DNA from: Malonomonas sp036526255
Lineage (GTDB): Bacteria; Desulfobacterota; Desulfuromonadia; Desulfuromonadales; Geopsychrobacteraceae
Direction of reading: 5' to 3'
Length of the DNA: 64,000 bases
NCBI GenBank assembly: GCA_036526255.1
Contig: DATCYW010000100.1
Coordinates: 49,493 to 113,492, forward strand
Made by a program: the position numbers and the translations under genes. The notes beneath the pieces are model-generated. The model was not told where the DNA came from. It made no database searches and saw nothing but the letters and a program-made list of their open reading frames with translations. Positions 23,185-32,495 of the stretch are shown here, piece by piece; within the stretch, counting starts at the first letter, position 1, and every line of letters starts with the position of its first letter.

Positions 23185-24774
23185 ATGTCCCATATCTACG
23201 GAACCCTAGAAGATCGCGTTCGTTGCAAACCACTACTGATTAAGACCAAGACGGCAGAACAGTGCATCGATTTTTTCAAGTCTGGTATGAATCTCGGATG
23301 GTCAGGCTTCACCCCGGCCGGCTACCCAAAAGCGGTGCCGATTGCACTGGCTGACCATGTCGAGCGGAACAATCTGCAGGGCAAGCTGAAATTCAACCTG
23401 TTCATCGGCGCTTCCGTTGGAGCAGAAACTGAAGACCGCTGGGCCACTCTCGACATGATCGATCGTCGCTGGCCGTACCAGACCGGCAAGAACATCGCCA
23501 AAGGGATCAACGAAGGCCGCATCCGCATGGGCGACAAGCACCTTTCGCTGTTCGCTCAAGATCTCGGCTACGGTTTCTACACCGAAAACGGCCGGATCGA
23601 CCTGGCGATTATCGAGGTTTCGGCGATCACCGAAACTGGCGAACTGGTGCCGACCTCCTCCTGCGGCGTTATCCCCGAACTGCTGCAGGTCGCCGATAAA
23701 ATCATCCTCGAAGTCAACACCGGGCAACCCTCCTTTGAAGGCATGCATGACCTGGTGACCTGTCTTAACCCGCCGAATCGTCAAGTTCTCCCGATCACTC
23801 ACGCTGGTGAGCGGATCGGCAGCACTTCGATTCCATGCAACCCGGACAAAATTCTCGCTATCGTTGAGTCGAAGTACCGCGACAAAGGTCGCGCCTTCAC
23901 CGACATGGACGCCACCTCCGAAGCGATCGCTGCCCACATCATGGACTTCTTCTCCAATGAAGTGAAGCAGGGTCGCCTGCCGAAGAACCTGCTGCCGCTG
24001 CAGTCGGGTGTCGGTTCCATCGCCAACGCCGTCGTCGGTGGCCTGGCCAAGGGTCCTTTTAAGAACCTGACCGTCTACACCGAGGTTCTGCAGGACACCA
24101 TGCTCGACCTGTTCGATTCCGGCAAACTCGACGCCGCATCCTCCTGCTCCCTGTCCCTCTCCGAGTCCCCGGGTTTCCCGCGTTTCTTCGAGAACTGGGA
24201 CAAGTACGCAGACAAGATCACCCTGCGCCCGCTGGCAATCTCCAACGCTCCTGAGCCGATCCGTCGTCTCGGTTGTATCGCCATGAACACCCCGGTCGAG
24301 TTCGACATGTACGCACACGCCAACTCGACCCTGGTCGGTGGTACCCGCATGATCAACGGTCTTGGCGGTTCGGGTGACTTCCTGCGTAACGGCTTCCTGA
24401 AGATCATGCACAGCCCGTCGGCACGTCCTTCGAAGACCGACCCGACCGGTATTACCTGCGTTGTTCCGAAAGCACCGCATATCGACCACACCGAGCACGA
24501 CCTCGACGTCCTGGTCACTGAGCAGGGTCTTGCTGACCTGCGCGGCCTGGCACCGAAAGATCGCGCTCAGGTCATCATCGACAAGTGTGCTCACCCGGAC
24601 TACAAACCAATCCTGCAAGAGTACTTCGATATGGCGAAAGAGCAGTGCCTAGCCAAAGGGGTGGGTCACGAGCCGCAGCTGTTCGACCGTTGCTTCAAGA
24701 TGCAGCAGAATCTGGCTGAAAACGGTACCATGAAGATCAAGAACTGGGACATCAAAATCGACCTCTGCGAGTAG
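23185..24774 (+). CDS. Succinyl-CoA:acetate CoA-transferase / acetyl-CoA hydrolase family
   Basis: The 529-residue cytoplasmic class I CoA-transferase has the two-domain fold, a putative catalytic Glu in Y-T-E-V-L-Q-D (near residue 300), and G-L-G-G-S-G-D-F in the CoA-binding loop. In Geobacter and Desulfuromonas this enzyme swaps CoA between succinyl-CoA and acetate. It thereby activates acetate and replaces succinyl-CoA synthetase in the oxidative TCA cycle. Codon choice is strongly biased to C-ending codons and the ribosome site is near perfect, so very high expression is likely. An acetyl-CoA hydrolase activity cannot be excluded. A strong terminator follows. Confidence 0.9.
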   Translation: MSHIYGTLEDRVRCKPLLIKTKTAEQCIDFFKSGMNLGWSGFTPAGYPKAVPIALADHVERNNLQGKLKFNLFIGASVGAETEDRWATLDMIDRRWPYQTGKNIAKGINEGRIRMGDKHLSLFAQDLGYGFYTENGRIDLAIIEVSAITETGELVPTSSCGVIPELLQVADKIILEVNTGQPSFEGMHDLVTCLNPPNRQVLPITHAGERIGSTSIPCNPDKILAIVESKYRDKGRAFTDMDATSEAIAAHIMDFFSNEVKQGRLPKNLLPLQSGVGSIANAVVGGLAKGPFKNLTVYTEVLQDTMLDLFDSGKLDAASSCSLSLSESPGFPRFFENWDKYADKITLRPLAISNAPEPIRRLGCIAMNTPVEFDMYAHANSTLVGGTRMINGLGGSGDFLRNGFLKIMHSPSARPSKTDPTGITCVVPKAPHIDHTEHDLDVLVTEQGLADLRGLAPKDRAQVIIDKCAHPDYKPILQEYFDMAKEQCLAKGVGHEPQLFDRCFKMQQNLAENGTMKIKNWDIKIDLCE

Positions 24775-24802
24775 TCGACAAGGTTAACAGTTGCAACAAA
24801 AT

Positions 24803-24839
24803 GGCCCCACCGGTTAATCCGGTGGGGCCTACTTTTTTT
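24803..24839 (+). terminator. Intrinsic terminator of the CoA-transferase gene
   Basis: A perfect 11-bp GC-rich stem (24803-24813 with 24819-24829) with loop TTAAT is followed by seven T. Confidence 0.95.
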
Positions 24840-24880
24840 CAGGAGACCGCAAGACTGCAGCCAGATCAAATCCCGCTACA

Positions 24881-26392
24881 TCAATCCTGCAGCCGCTGCA
24901 ACCGCTCCAGACGATCTAGAGAAAACTGCCGGTGTTCGGTACTCAAACCGGCCTTCTCAAGTGCTTGCCGGTAAGCGCTGCTGGCCAGCTTAGTTTCATT
25001 CAATTGCTCATAGGTAATCGCCAGCAGCAGCCACCACTCTGCCTGCGACGGCCGCACCTGTAGCAGCTCACGATAGCGGGTGGCGGCATTGACAAACAGC
25101 CCGCTCTCCTGCTCCAGCGCTGCCAGCAGCGCATGGTAGTCAGGCTGCTCAGTCAGGGCAGGAATCGGCTTTGCCAGCATCAGCTCAAGGGCTTCAGCAA
25201 GCTGATTGCGATCAAACAGCATTCGTCCGTAGCGGGTTCGCAGTGCCGGATCCCGGGGTGCCAAAGTCAGTCCGGCGAGCAACAGGTTCTCCGCTTTCTC
25301 CTGCTGTCGGTCCTTGATGAGCAGATCGACCAGTTGCTGCCGCAACTCGACATTTCCAGGCGTCAATTCAAGCGCCTTGGCAAACTGGGTTTTCGCCGCC
25401 CCGGCATTCCCCTGCTCCAGATAGCGCACTGCTTTGCGCGTCAGAATCTCAGCCTGCTCCTTGGCATCTGCCCCGCTACTGACGGACTGGCCTTGGCCGG
25501 CGCCAGCCGTGAGCACCTGCGCGCCACGGTCAACACTGAGATCAACCAGCAGCCGCTCGCCGTTATTAGCGTCAGCAGGCAACGCGTAAGCCTGCACCTT
25601 AACCGGTCGGGTGACTCCAAGTTTCAATTGCAGATGCGGCTTGACCGGAACAAGTTCGAGGTGACTTAACAGCGGCCCGCGAAAGGGAGGAATTTCCAGC
25701 CGCCCCCCCTTGTCAGTATCGGGAAAATGAACCGTTAAGGTGCCCGGGTCCTGCTTGTCAGAACTGACGCGGTAAGCAGGCAGCTTGGCAAATTCGAACA
25801 TCAGACGGACGGAATCGACCCCCTCCACTACGCCTAAATCATTCAGCGAGACATTCTTACTCCCACCCTTAACATTAAGGTCGATTCCAGACGCGGGTGC
25901 GGCTGATACCTTGGGTTCGCCTTTAGCGCTGGCAACGATTCCGGGTCGTTTTTTGGTCTCCACCTTCGGCTGCGGGGAAATTCTCTCCACGATGACAGGA
26001 GCATCCTTTTTTACAACTTTCTCTGTTGCGGGTTGGCGAGACGCGACGACCGGCTTTGCTGCTGCGGTGACAGGTGGTGGCGACAACGCCACAGTTTTTT
26101 TCGGCGGGGAAGAAACAAGCGGCAGCGTGACGGGCTCAACACCTTTAGTCGTAACAACAGGGTCTGCCGGGCGAACTTTGACTGAAGTTGCTGCTGGCGG
26201 AGAATCCGGAACCAGTTTCAGACCGAACCAGACCAGTCCGCCAAGGGCGACACCGAACAAAGCCACCCAAAGCCAGCGCATGCCGGCACTGCTGACGAGG
26301 GGCGAAGATGTGACCGGTTTTGCACTAAGCTGCGGCGCTTCAGTCTTGCGACGCTCCTCAAGATCACGCAGCATCTGATTGATCAGGCTCAT
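24881..26392 (-). CDS. MshN-like membrane protein with AMIN-like and TPR regions
   Basis: The 503-residue protein opens with S-L-I-N-Q-M-L-R-D-L-E-E-R, the conserved cytoplasmic start of MshN-type proteins. A single TM (39-61) and a long Pro/Val/Lys-rich linker follow. About residues 175-295 form a beta-rich domain resembling AMIN, and the C-terminal 190 residues hold TPR repeats. MshN is a bitopic protein of MSHA-type pilus systems. AMIN domains bind peptidoglycan or secretins, so this copy probably anchors a trans-envelope machine. It overlaps the MshM-like ATPase gene by 4 bases. No pilin, secretin or assembly ATPase gene is nearby. Confidence 0.75.
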   Translation of the reverse strand: MSLINQMLRDLEERRKTEAPQLSAKPVTSSPLVSSAGMRWLWVALFGVALGGLVWFGLKLVPDSPPAATSVKVRPADPVVTTKGVEPVTLPLVSSPPKKTVALSPPPVTAAAKPVVASRQPATEKVVKKDAPVIVERISPQPKVETKKRPGIVASAKGEPKVSAAPASGIDLNVKGGSKNVSLNDLGVVEGVDSVRLMFEFAKLPAYRVSSDKQDPGTLTVHFPDTDKGGRLEIPPFRGPLLSHLELVPVKPHLQLKLGVTRPVKVQAYALPADANNGERLLVDLSVDRGAQVLTAGAGQGQSVSSGADAKEQAEILTRKAVRYLEQGNAGAAKTQFAKALELTPGNVELRQQLVDLLIKDRQQEKAENLLLAGLTLAPRDPALRTRYGRMLFDRNQLAEALELMLAKPIPALTEQPDYHALLAALEQESGLFVNAATRYRELLQVRPSQAEWWLLLAITYEQLNETKLASSAYRQALEKAGLSTEHRQFSLDRLERLQRLQD

Positions 26393-27297
26393 GATAAAAA
26401 CCTCAACAGCAGCAGCGTCATAGCGGCCAGCAGCACCACCGCCCCGATCTCAAAAACAAAATCAGCAGAACCAGTCCAAGCCAAAGATTCTGTCACTTTG
26501 GTGTCAGTAATTGCTGCCTGCATAACCCGCTGGTCAACTCTGCTGAGCCCTTTTCCGTAAGCGGCCAGCAGCGCCTTGTGGGCCAGCAGATTGATCAGGC
26601 GCGGCACTCCGCTGCTGGCCTTGTACAGCAGCTTGACGGCCGCCGCATCGAACAGCGCCCCCCCCTGATAACCGGCCACTTTCAGGCGGTGCTCCAGATA
26701 AGCCGCCAGTTCATCCTGACTCAGGGTTGAAAGCTGGTAGGAAAAACTGATCCGCTGCAGCAACTGGCGCAAATCCGGCTGAGCCAGACGCTGGTCGAAC
26801 TCCGGCTGGGCAAAAAAGAACACGTGCAGCAGCTTCTCTTTTGCCGTTTCCAGATTGCTCAGCAACCGTAACGCTTCGAGTGTTTCATGAGGCATCGCCT
26901 GCGCTTCGTCGATCATGACGACCAGCGGCCGGTTTTCATCCCGCAGCCGGATCAACTCCTGCAGGATCCTCTGATACAACTGCTGGACGCTGGCCTGCTC
27001 GGTTGCACTCAATTCCAACTCGCTGGCAATCGCCTGGTAAAGTTCCAGCGGGCTGAACAGCGGATTCGGCAGATAGACCGTCGCGCAATCCTTGCTCAAC
27101 ACCTTCAGCAACTGCCGACAGAGCAGCGTCTTGCCGGTGCCGACTTCGCCGGTGACACGGACAAACCCTTCGCCATTGCGCAGAGCGACCAGCAACACGT
27201 TGATGGCTTCCTGATGCCCCCCGTGGCGATAAAAAAAGTCGGTGTCTGGGGTCAGCGAAAAAGGCTTTTCCTTAAAACCAAAGAACTGCTCGTACAT
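26389..27297 (-). CDS. MshM/ExeA-like AAA+ ATPase
   Basis: The 302-residue protein begins MYEQFFGFKEKPFSLTPD, the hallmark of the ExeA/MshM family. Walker A is G-E-V-G-T-G-K-T (50-57), Walker B is V-M-I-D-E-A-Q, and one C-terminal TM spans about 281-300. ExeA with ExeB helps insert type II secretion secretins through peptidoglycan; MshM plays a like part for MSHA pili. ExeA carries a peptidoglycan-binding domain at its end, which is absent here; the partner MshN-like protein has an AMIN-like domain instead, so the two may share the task. Confidence 0.85.
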   Translation of the reverse strand: MYEQFFGFKEKPFSLTPDTDFFYRHGGHQEAINVLLVALRNGEGFVRVTGEVGTGKTLLCRQLLKVLSKDCATVYLPNPLFSPLELYQAIASELELSATEQASVQQLYQRILQELIRLRDENRPLVVMIDEAQAMPHETLEALRLLSNLETAKEKLLHVFFFAQPEFDQRLAQPDLRQLLQRISFSYQLSTLSQDELAAYLEHRLKVAGYQGGALFDAAAVKLLYKASSGVPRLINLLAHKALLAAYGKGLSRVDQRVMQAAITDTKVTESLAWTGSADFVFEIGAVVLLAAMTLLLLRFLS

Positions 27298-27391
27298 GCG
27301 GGCGCCACCATCCTTATAAACAACAAGTATCTTTGGACGCGAAAATTCACAGCCAGACTGAACTTACCTTCACATGTGGCTGACTATCAAC

Positions 27392-27422
27392 AAAAAAGGG
27401 CAGCCAATGGCTACCCTTTTTT
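27392..27422 (-). terminator. Terminator of the peroxiredoxin gene
   Basis: AAAAAAGGG-C-AGCC pairs with GGCT-A-CCCTTTTTT. On the minus strand it lies about 25 bases after the peroxiredoxin stop and ends in six T, so it separates that gene from mshM. Confidence 0.85.
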
Positions 27423-27446
27423 GTAATGAATCTTGTCCTGCGCTGA

Positions 27447-28049
27447 CTAGAGCTTATCGGCCTGTTCAGTCAGATAAGAAGCAACCCCCTTGCCGTCGGG
27501 AACCATCCCTTTGTCGCCCTGATTCCAGCCGGCCGGGCAGACCTCACCATGCTTTTCGTGGAACTGCAGAGCGTCGACCATCCGCAACATTTCGTCGATA
27601 TTGCGCCCCAGCGGCAGGTCGTTGACGACCTGATGACGAACGTCACCTTTCTGATCGATCAGGAAAGAACCGCGGAAGGCGACCCCGGCCGCATCAAATT
27701 CGACATCATAGGCGCGGCAGATCTCATGCTTGACATCAGCCACCAGCGGATACTTGACCTCACCGATGCCGCCGTCTTTAATCGGAGTGTTGCGCCAGGC
27801 AATATGGGTAAACTGTGAGTCGATGGAACAACCGATCACCTGCACCCCCTTGGCTTCAAACTCAGCGATCCGGTGACTAAAGGCGATCAACTCGGTCGGG
27901 CAGACAAAAGTAAAGTCGAGCGGATAAAAAAACAGCACGACATATTTGCCGCTGTAATCGCTCAGACTGAAATTTGTGTTGATTGAACCATCCGCCATCA
28001 CCGCAGCAGCAGTAAAGTTCGGGGCCTGCTTACCTACCAGTACACTCAT
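27447..28049 (-). CDS. Typical 2-Cys peroxiredoxin (AhpC/TSA family)
   Basis: The 200-residue peroxiredoxin has peroxidatic Cys50 in D-F-T-F-V-C-P-T-E and resolving Cys171 in E-V-C-P-A-G-W, so it is a typical 2-Cys enzyme acting as a dimer or decamer. It reduces H2O2 and organic peroxides with thioredoxin or AhpF-like donors; none is adjacent. The C-terminal Y-L-T-E-Q-A tail resembles Prx1-type proteins. AAAGGAG lies 8 bases before the ATG at 28049, which settles the start against an upstream frame extension at 28067. Confidence 0.95.
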   Translation of the reverse strand: MSVLVGKQAPNFTAAAVMADGSINTNFSLSDYSGKYVVLFFYPLDFTFVCPTELIAFSHRIAEFEAKGVQVIGCSIDSQFTHIAWRNTPIKDGGIGEVKYPLVADVKHEICRAYDVEFDAAGVAFRGSFLIDQKGDVRHQVVNDLPLGRNIDEMLRMVDALQFHEKHGEVCPAGWNQGDKGMVPDGKGVASYLTEQADKL

Positions 28050-28154
28050 CGGTGGAACTCCTTTCACTATATTTAATCGGGGGATTGTTTCGAAAAGAAT
28101 GTCAGTAGTCTAGCGATAAAAATCTGCCTGTCAAGGTAAAGATAACCACTTTAG

Positions 28155-29120
28155 TCATTTTTTACGACTACGCGGATGAGCCTTATCGTAGACATCGGCC
28201 AGATGCGCAAAACTGACCTTGGTGTATTTCTGGGTGGTTGAAAGTGAAGCATGCCCCAACAGCTCCTGAATCGCCCGCAGGTCCGCCCCGGCGTCGAGCA
28301 GATGGGTGGCAAAGGAGTGACGGAGCGCATGAGGGGTCACATCGGTCGGCAGCCCGAAGCGCAGCAGTCGCTGTTTCAGGTTCCGCTGCACGCTGCGCGC
28401 GGTCAATCGGCCACCGCGCTGATTGACAAACAACGGTTCGGCAGCAGCGGGTGCGCCGCGCTCATCCAGGTAGTTTTGCAGAGCCACGCAGGCGGGGCGG
28501 CCGATGGGCAGCCGCCGCTCCTTACTCCCCTTGCCGAAGACCCTGACCTGCCGCTCGACAAGGTCAATCGAACCAACATCCAGGCCGGTCAGTTCGCTGA
28601 TCCGCAACCCACAGGAATAGATCAGCTCAAAAATCGCCAGATCACGCAACACCAGAACCCGCTGCCCGTCAACCGGCTGATCGAGCAACCTTCCCGTCTG
28701 CTCGGCACTGAGAACCTTAGGCAGATACTGTTCACGACGCGGCGTCGACAAGCCGTCGGCAGGAGATTTTTTCAGCACCCCCTCACGCACCAGGTAACGA
28801 AAAAAGGTCCGCAACGCCGACAGCTTGCGCGCGATACTGGTTCGACTGCAGCGCTTGTGCAGCAATGCCAGATACTGCCGCAGTAACAGAATATCGAGTT
28901 GCGCCAGCCAGTCGTCAGCAAGACGACCACCACCCCGCTGCTGGAGAAACAGCTGAAAGTGGGCCAGATCGCGGCGATAAGCTTCGATCGTTCGTGGCGA
29001 CAGACTGCGTTCAATATCCAGGTGTTTTTCAAACTGTTTTAGCAACTGTTCCACGTGACAATCCGGCACTGAAAAGCCGCTGAAACGGCAGCGGTCCGAT
29101 TGACGCTCTGCTATCAGCAT
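28155..29120 (-). CDS. xerC: Tyrosine recombinase XerC
   Basis: The 321-residue site-specific recombinase has an N-terminal SAM-like core-binding domain (about 22-115) and a catalytic domain with Arg173, Lys197, His264-x-x-Arg267, His290 and the nucleophile Tyr299. Length and motifs fit XerC, which with XerD resolves chromosome dimers at dif. It lies among housekeeping genes with no phage or integron context. The start was set at 29120 (AAGGTGAG upstream); the frame stays open to 29222, which overlaps the divergent lipase start by 2 bases. Confidence 0.88.
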   Translation of the reverse strand: MLIAERQSDRCRFSGFSVPDCHVEQLLKQFEKHLDIERSLSPRTIEAYRRDLAHFQLFLQQRGGGRLADDWLAQLDILLLRQYLALLHKRCSRTSIARKLSALRTFFRYLVREGVLKKSPADGLSTPRREQYLPKVLSAEQTGRLLDQPVDGQRVLVLRDLAIFELIYSCGLRISELTGLDVGSIDLVERQVRVFGKGSKERRLPIGRPACVALQNYLDERGAPAAAEPLFVNQRGGRLTARSVQRNLKQRLLRFGLPTDVTPHALRHSFATHLLDAGADLRAIQELLGHASLSTTQKYTKVSFAHLADVYDKAHPRSRKK

Positions 29121-29220
29121 GTCATACTCACTCACCTTGACAAAGGCAGACAACAACTGAGCTGAACAGCAATAGCCGACAAGCTCATAGAGAGAATTTA
29201 CCAAGGGAGAACAGCCGACC

Positions 29221-30096
29221 ATGTGGTGTTTCTGGCTCTACCTCATCCTGACCCTAACCGCCACCCTGCTGATTGTCGATCTGCTGATCGTGATCCTGAG
29301 TTATAGCATGTGCTGGTACGAATACGCCAACTCAGCACCACAACTGGTGGAAAATCGCTTCACCGGCAAATCGCTGCGACTGGTCGGCTCGGTTCTCCTG
29401 CAGGAAATCTTCTTCAATCTGCTGACCGTGCTGGTCCTGCCGTTCGGGCTGCTTGATCCGCGGCGACATCCGGTCAATCGCGGCGAAACCCCGGTGCTCT
29501 TGCTGCACGGGCTGTTTAACAATCGCGCCAGCTGGTTCTGGGTAAAAAGGCGGCTGCGCAGGCAGGGCTTCAACAATATTGTCACCATCAATCTGTCCTC
29601 CTGGCACAACGAAGAAGTCCTGACGGAACTGGTCGCGAAGAAAGTCGATGAACTCCGCCACCGTCTCGGCGTTAACCAGGTGCACATGGTCAGCCATTCG
29701 ATGGGTGGGATCATTGCCCGCAACTTCATCCAGCTGCGCGGTGGCGCGGCTAAAGTTGATCGTTGCGTCTTCCTCGGCTCACCACACCTGGGCTCAAAGC
29801 TGGCCCCTTTCGCCCTCTCGCCGCTCGGGCGAATCCTGATCCCCGGCTCTGGCTTTCTGCACCGCCTGGAGCAAGCACCGACACCTGAAGGGGTGAAATT
29901 CATCAATATCTACAGCCGCAAAGACAACATGATTCTGCCGAACAGCAACGCCTGCCTGCCCTGGGGTGACGCTGTCGAGCTGAACGGCCTGGGGCATACG
30001 GCGCTGATCTACCGTAAACCGGCTCTGGATGCTGTGGTGACTGCACTGCAAGGAGCGGTGGACACTTGCACCACGAACGACCAACCCGTCTGCTGA
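29221..30096 (+). CDS. Membrane-anchored alpha/beta-hydrolase, lipase-like
   Basis: The 291-residue protein has one or two N-terminal membrane segments (about 5-30 and 58-76) and an alpha/beta-hydrolase core. The oxyanion strand is L-L-L-H-G-L-F, the nucleophile elbow is S-H-S-M-G-G (Ser160), and likely triad partners are Asp235 and His259. H-G-L-F-N-N-R-A-S-W resembles triacylglycerol lipase/EstA groups. The substrate is unknown; a lipid ester at the inner membrane is likely. GGGAGA precedes the ATG at 29221. The DUF362 gene follows 12 bases later. Confidence 0.82.
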   Translation: MWCFWLYLILTLTATLLIVDLLIVILSYSMCWYEYANSAPQLVENRFTGKSLRLVGSVLLQEIFFNLLTVLVLPFGLLDPRRHPVNRGETPVLLLHGLFNNRASWFWVKRRLRRQGFNNIVTINLSSWHNEEVLTELVAKKVDELRHRLGVNQVHMVSHSMGGIIARNFIQLRGGAAKVDRCVFLGSPHLGSKLAPFALSPLGRILIPGSGFLHRLEQAPTPEGVKFINIYSRKDNMILPNSNACLPWGDAVELNGLGHTALIYRKPALDAVVTALQGAVDTCTTNDQPVC

Positions 30097-30108
30097 TGGA
30101 CTGATGAC

Positions 30109-31278
30109 TTGAAATCCAGCACCTGTTCCGATCACAAGCGCGTCTCTCTGGAAAAACTCAGCGACTATGAGCCGACCGCCGTCAGCGCGGCGCTGAAGCG
30201 CCTGCTCGAACCGCTCGGCGGTATCGAAGCTTTTGTCAAACCGGGGCAGAATGTCCTGCTGAAACCAAACCTGCTGGCGGGCAAGCCGCCAGAAAAGGCG
30301 GTCACGACCCATCCGGAAATCGTCCGCGCGGTCATCCTGCTGGTGCAGCAGGCCGGCGGCCTGGTCAGCGTCGGCGACTCCCCCGGAATCGGCAAACCGG
30401 AGGCGGTCGCGGCCAAAAGCGGTATCCTGCAGATCATCAAAGAAACCGGCGTACGCTTCGCGCCTTTTGAGGAATCGGTCAAAATCCGGCCACGCGGAGG
30501 CACTTTTCACGAGCTGGAGGTCGCCCGCGATATTCTCGAGGCCGATGTCATCATCAACCTGCCGAAACTGAAAACCCACCAGATGATGGGGATGACCTGC
30601 GCGGTAAAAAACCTGTTCGGTGCCGTCGTCGGGCTGCGTAAACCGCGCCTGCACCTGCAGGCCGGAACTGACAAGGAATTCTTCGCGTTGATGCTGCTGG
30701 AGCTGTGCGAACAGCTGGCGCCGGCGCTGTCGATTGTCGATGCGGTGGTCGGGATGGAGGGGGAAGGTCCGGGGAGTGGCGATCCGGTACAGATCGGGGC
30801 GCTGCTGGCGGGCAGTCACCCGCAGGCTGTCGATACGGTCGCGGCCGAGCTGATCGGGTTGTCGGCGCAACAGGTCTGGACACAACAGCTGGCGATCAAA
30901 ACCGAGCGCCCCTTTTGCAAGCTGTCACAACTGGAGCTCGTCGGCACACCGCTTGACAACCTGAAAATTTCTGGCTTCCGGCCGGCAAAAATGACTGACG
31001 TCAATTTCGGCCTCAAAGGATTCTTGAAAAAGCATCTCAAACATGCGGTGACCGCCAGGCCGGTGGTCGATCACAACCGCTGCCGACTCTGCAATGACTG
31101 CGTGAAGCACTGCCCGCCGGCGGTCATGAGGATTGAGAAAAGTAAGCTGCAGATCGATTACGAGCACTGCATCCGCTGCTTCTGCTGTCAGGAGCTCTGC
31201 CCGCACGGCGCGCTTACGACCAGACAGGGGCTGTTGCTGCGCCTGACCGATTTTTTATGCGACGGCAAACCGTCATGA
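30109..31278 (+). CDS. DUF362 protein with C-terminal 2[4Fe-4S] ferredoxin domain
   Basis: The 389-residue protein has a DUF362 domain (about 25-300; K-P-N-L-L and P-K-L-K-T-H are typical), followed by two ferredoxin clusters near the C-terminus, C-R-L-C-N-D-C-x3-C-P and C-I-R-C-F-C-C-x3-C-P. Proteins of this layout are common in anaerobes and are presumed redox or Fe-S proteins; no reaction is established. The only usable start is TTG at 30109, since no in-frame ATG occurs before the domain; a weak GGA site lies upstream. It is likely co-transcribed with the lipase gene. Confidence 0.85.
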   Translation: MKSSTCSDHKRVSLEKLSDYEPTAVSAALKRLLEPLGGIEAFVKPGQNVLLKPNLLAGKPPEKAVTTHPEIVRAVILLVQQAGGLVSVGDSPGIGKPEAVAAKSGILQIIKETGVRFAPFEESVKIRPRGGTFHELEVARDILEADVIINLPKLKTHQMMGMTCAVKNLFGAVVGLRKPRLHLQAGTDKEFFALMLLELCEQLAPALSIVDAVVGMEGEGPGSGDPVQIGALLAGSHPQAVDTVAAELIGLSAQQVWTQQLAIKTERPFCKLSQLELVGTPLDNLKISGFRPAKMTDVNFGLKGFLKKHLKHAVTARPVVDHNRCRLCNDCVKHCPPAVMRIEKSKLQIDYEHCIRCFCCQELCPHGALTTRQGLLLRLTDFLCDGKPS

Positions 31279-31304
31279 AAACCAAATCAGCAGTGCCTTG
31301 ACAT

Positions 31305-32384
31305 TCAGTCCGCCTGGTACGCTCCGACTGTCCAAGGACCCGCACTGTACGCACGCCCCTGCAGGTCGTAAGGGGGAAGCTCTGTGGCCATGTGAACATA
31401 GTCCTGAGCAACAGAACCGGGACGAATGCGGTAATCACCGGTAGAGTAGTCATAAAAGCCAATATCGCCGCTGGCGGTCAAATTCTCACTGTGCAGGTCA
31501 ATTGTAGATTTTGCAGAGGAGTACTCACCCCTGCTTTCGATAAGCAGGTTTGCGTACAGATTGAATACGATCGGTTCAAGACCTTCATAGATCCGTACGG
31601 CCAATTGGTTGTTGATCAGCGTATTAAACCGGACCACCGCGCTGTCAATCAAAACCCCCTTGCCGTTGGCAAACACAATCCCGCCATGACCGCAATCCGT
31701 CACCAGGTTCCCTTCAACGACCAGCTTACCGCTCCCTTTTTGTGATGAACTCGAATAATACTTGATCCCATCGCGGTTGACGTTTCTGACGATATTGTTC
31801 CGAACGATGCCAGCAGTTCGTATCGACACGCCATTCCCATCGACAACGCCATCAATCAGATTCCCCTCAACGAGATAACCGGGCCCCTTGAGATAAATCG
31901 CATGCTGCTTATTGCCCGAACGGTTCAGCGCTACATTTACAAATCGGTTCGCAATAATCTGTACCCCGCGGTTGGGCTCACCAACCATGATTGGTGTCTG
32001 GACCAAGTCGTGAAAAAAATTATTACGGATCTGCACGTCATGCGCACCGTCATTTTTCTCATCACGCAACTTGATCGCAAAACTACCGATCGCGCTGAAT
32101 TCATTCCCTTCGATAAGCAGATTGCTGGCATTTGAAATGTGCAGAGCTGTTTTCGACTGGCCCAGGAAGCGGTTATTACGGATGATCGCATGGTTCCAGG
32201 CCTGGCCATCAATGGTCAGCGTCTGTGAAATCAGTTGATTCTCCACCACCCGAATGCCGTCGACAATCTCAAAGCGAATACCACTGTCCAGAGTTTCAGC
32301 AAAACCTGGTGAAACCAGACAGAGACAACAAATCAGAAAACAGGCCGCAGCCAGAGGGTAAACGTTAAAAATTCGAGCAATCAT
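31305..32384 (-). CDS. Secreted right-handed beta-helix repeat protein
   Basis: The 359-residue protein has a signal peptide (about 1-29, ending G-F-A-E) and at least eight parallel beta-helix turns. These show as N-N-R-F, E-G-N-E-F, R-N-N-F-F, A-N-R-F, E-G-N-L-I, R-N-N-I-V, E-G-N-L-V and F-N-T-L-I steps of about 22 residues. Such folds occur in polysaccharide lyases, epimerases and hydrolases. No catalytic triad can be named here. Because it borders the exopolysaccharide locus, action on the exported polymer is a reasonable guess. AAGGAA precedes the ATG at 32384. Confidence 0.82.
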   Translation of the reverse strand: MIARIFNVYPLAAACFLICCLCLVSPGFAETLDSGIRFEIVDGIRVVENQLISQTLTIDGQAWNHAIIRNNRFLGQSKTALHISNASNLLIEGNEFSAIGSFAIKLRDEKNDGAHDVQIRNNFFHDLVQTPIMVGEPNRGVQIIANRFVNVALNRSGNKQHAIYLKGPGYLVEGNLIDGVVDGNGVSIRTAGIVRNNIVRNVNRDGIKYYSSSSQKGSGKLVVEGNLVTDCGHGGIVFANGKGVLIDSAVVRFNTLINNQLAVRIYEGLEPIVFNLYANLLIESRGEYSSAKSTIDLHSENLTASGDIGFYDYSTGDYRIRPGSVAQDYVHMATELPPYDLQGRAYSAGPWTVGAYQAD

Positions 32385-32495
32385 CCACGTTTCCTTGTTG
32401 GAAAAATTTTAAATATTTCTGGCCTGTTGCGAAGGTGAAGCAGTATTATAGCGAGGGTGCCAGAGAGCAAAAACTGCCATGCAAAGCGATGGAAC

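Noticed and set aside
23302..24618. A 438-codon open frame antisense to the CoA-transferase gene
   Set aside because: It mirrors the strong C-ending codon bias of the real gene, has a non-protein-like composition (rich in Val, Gly, Asp, Arg without motifs) and no ribosome site.
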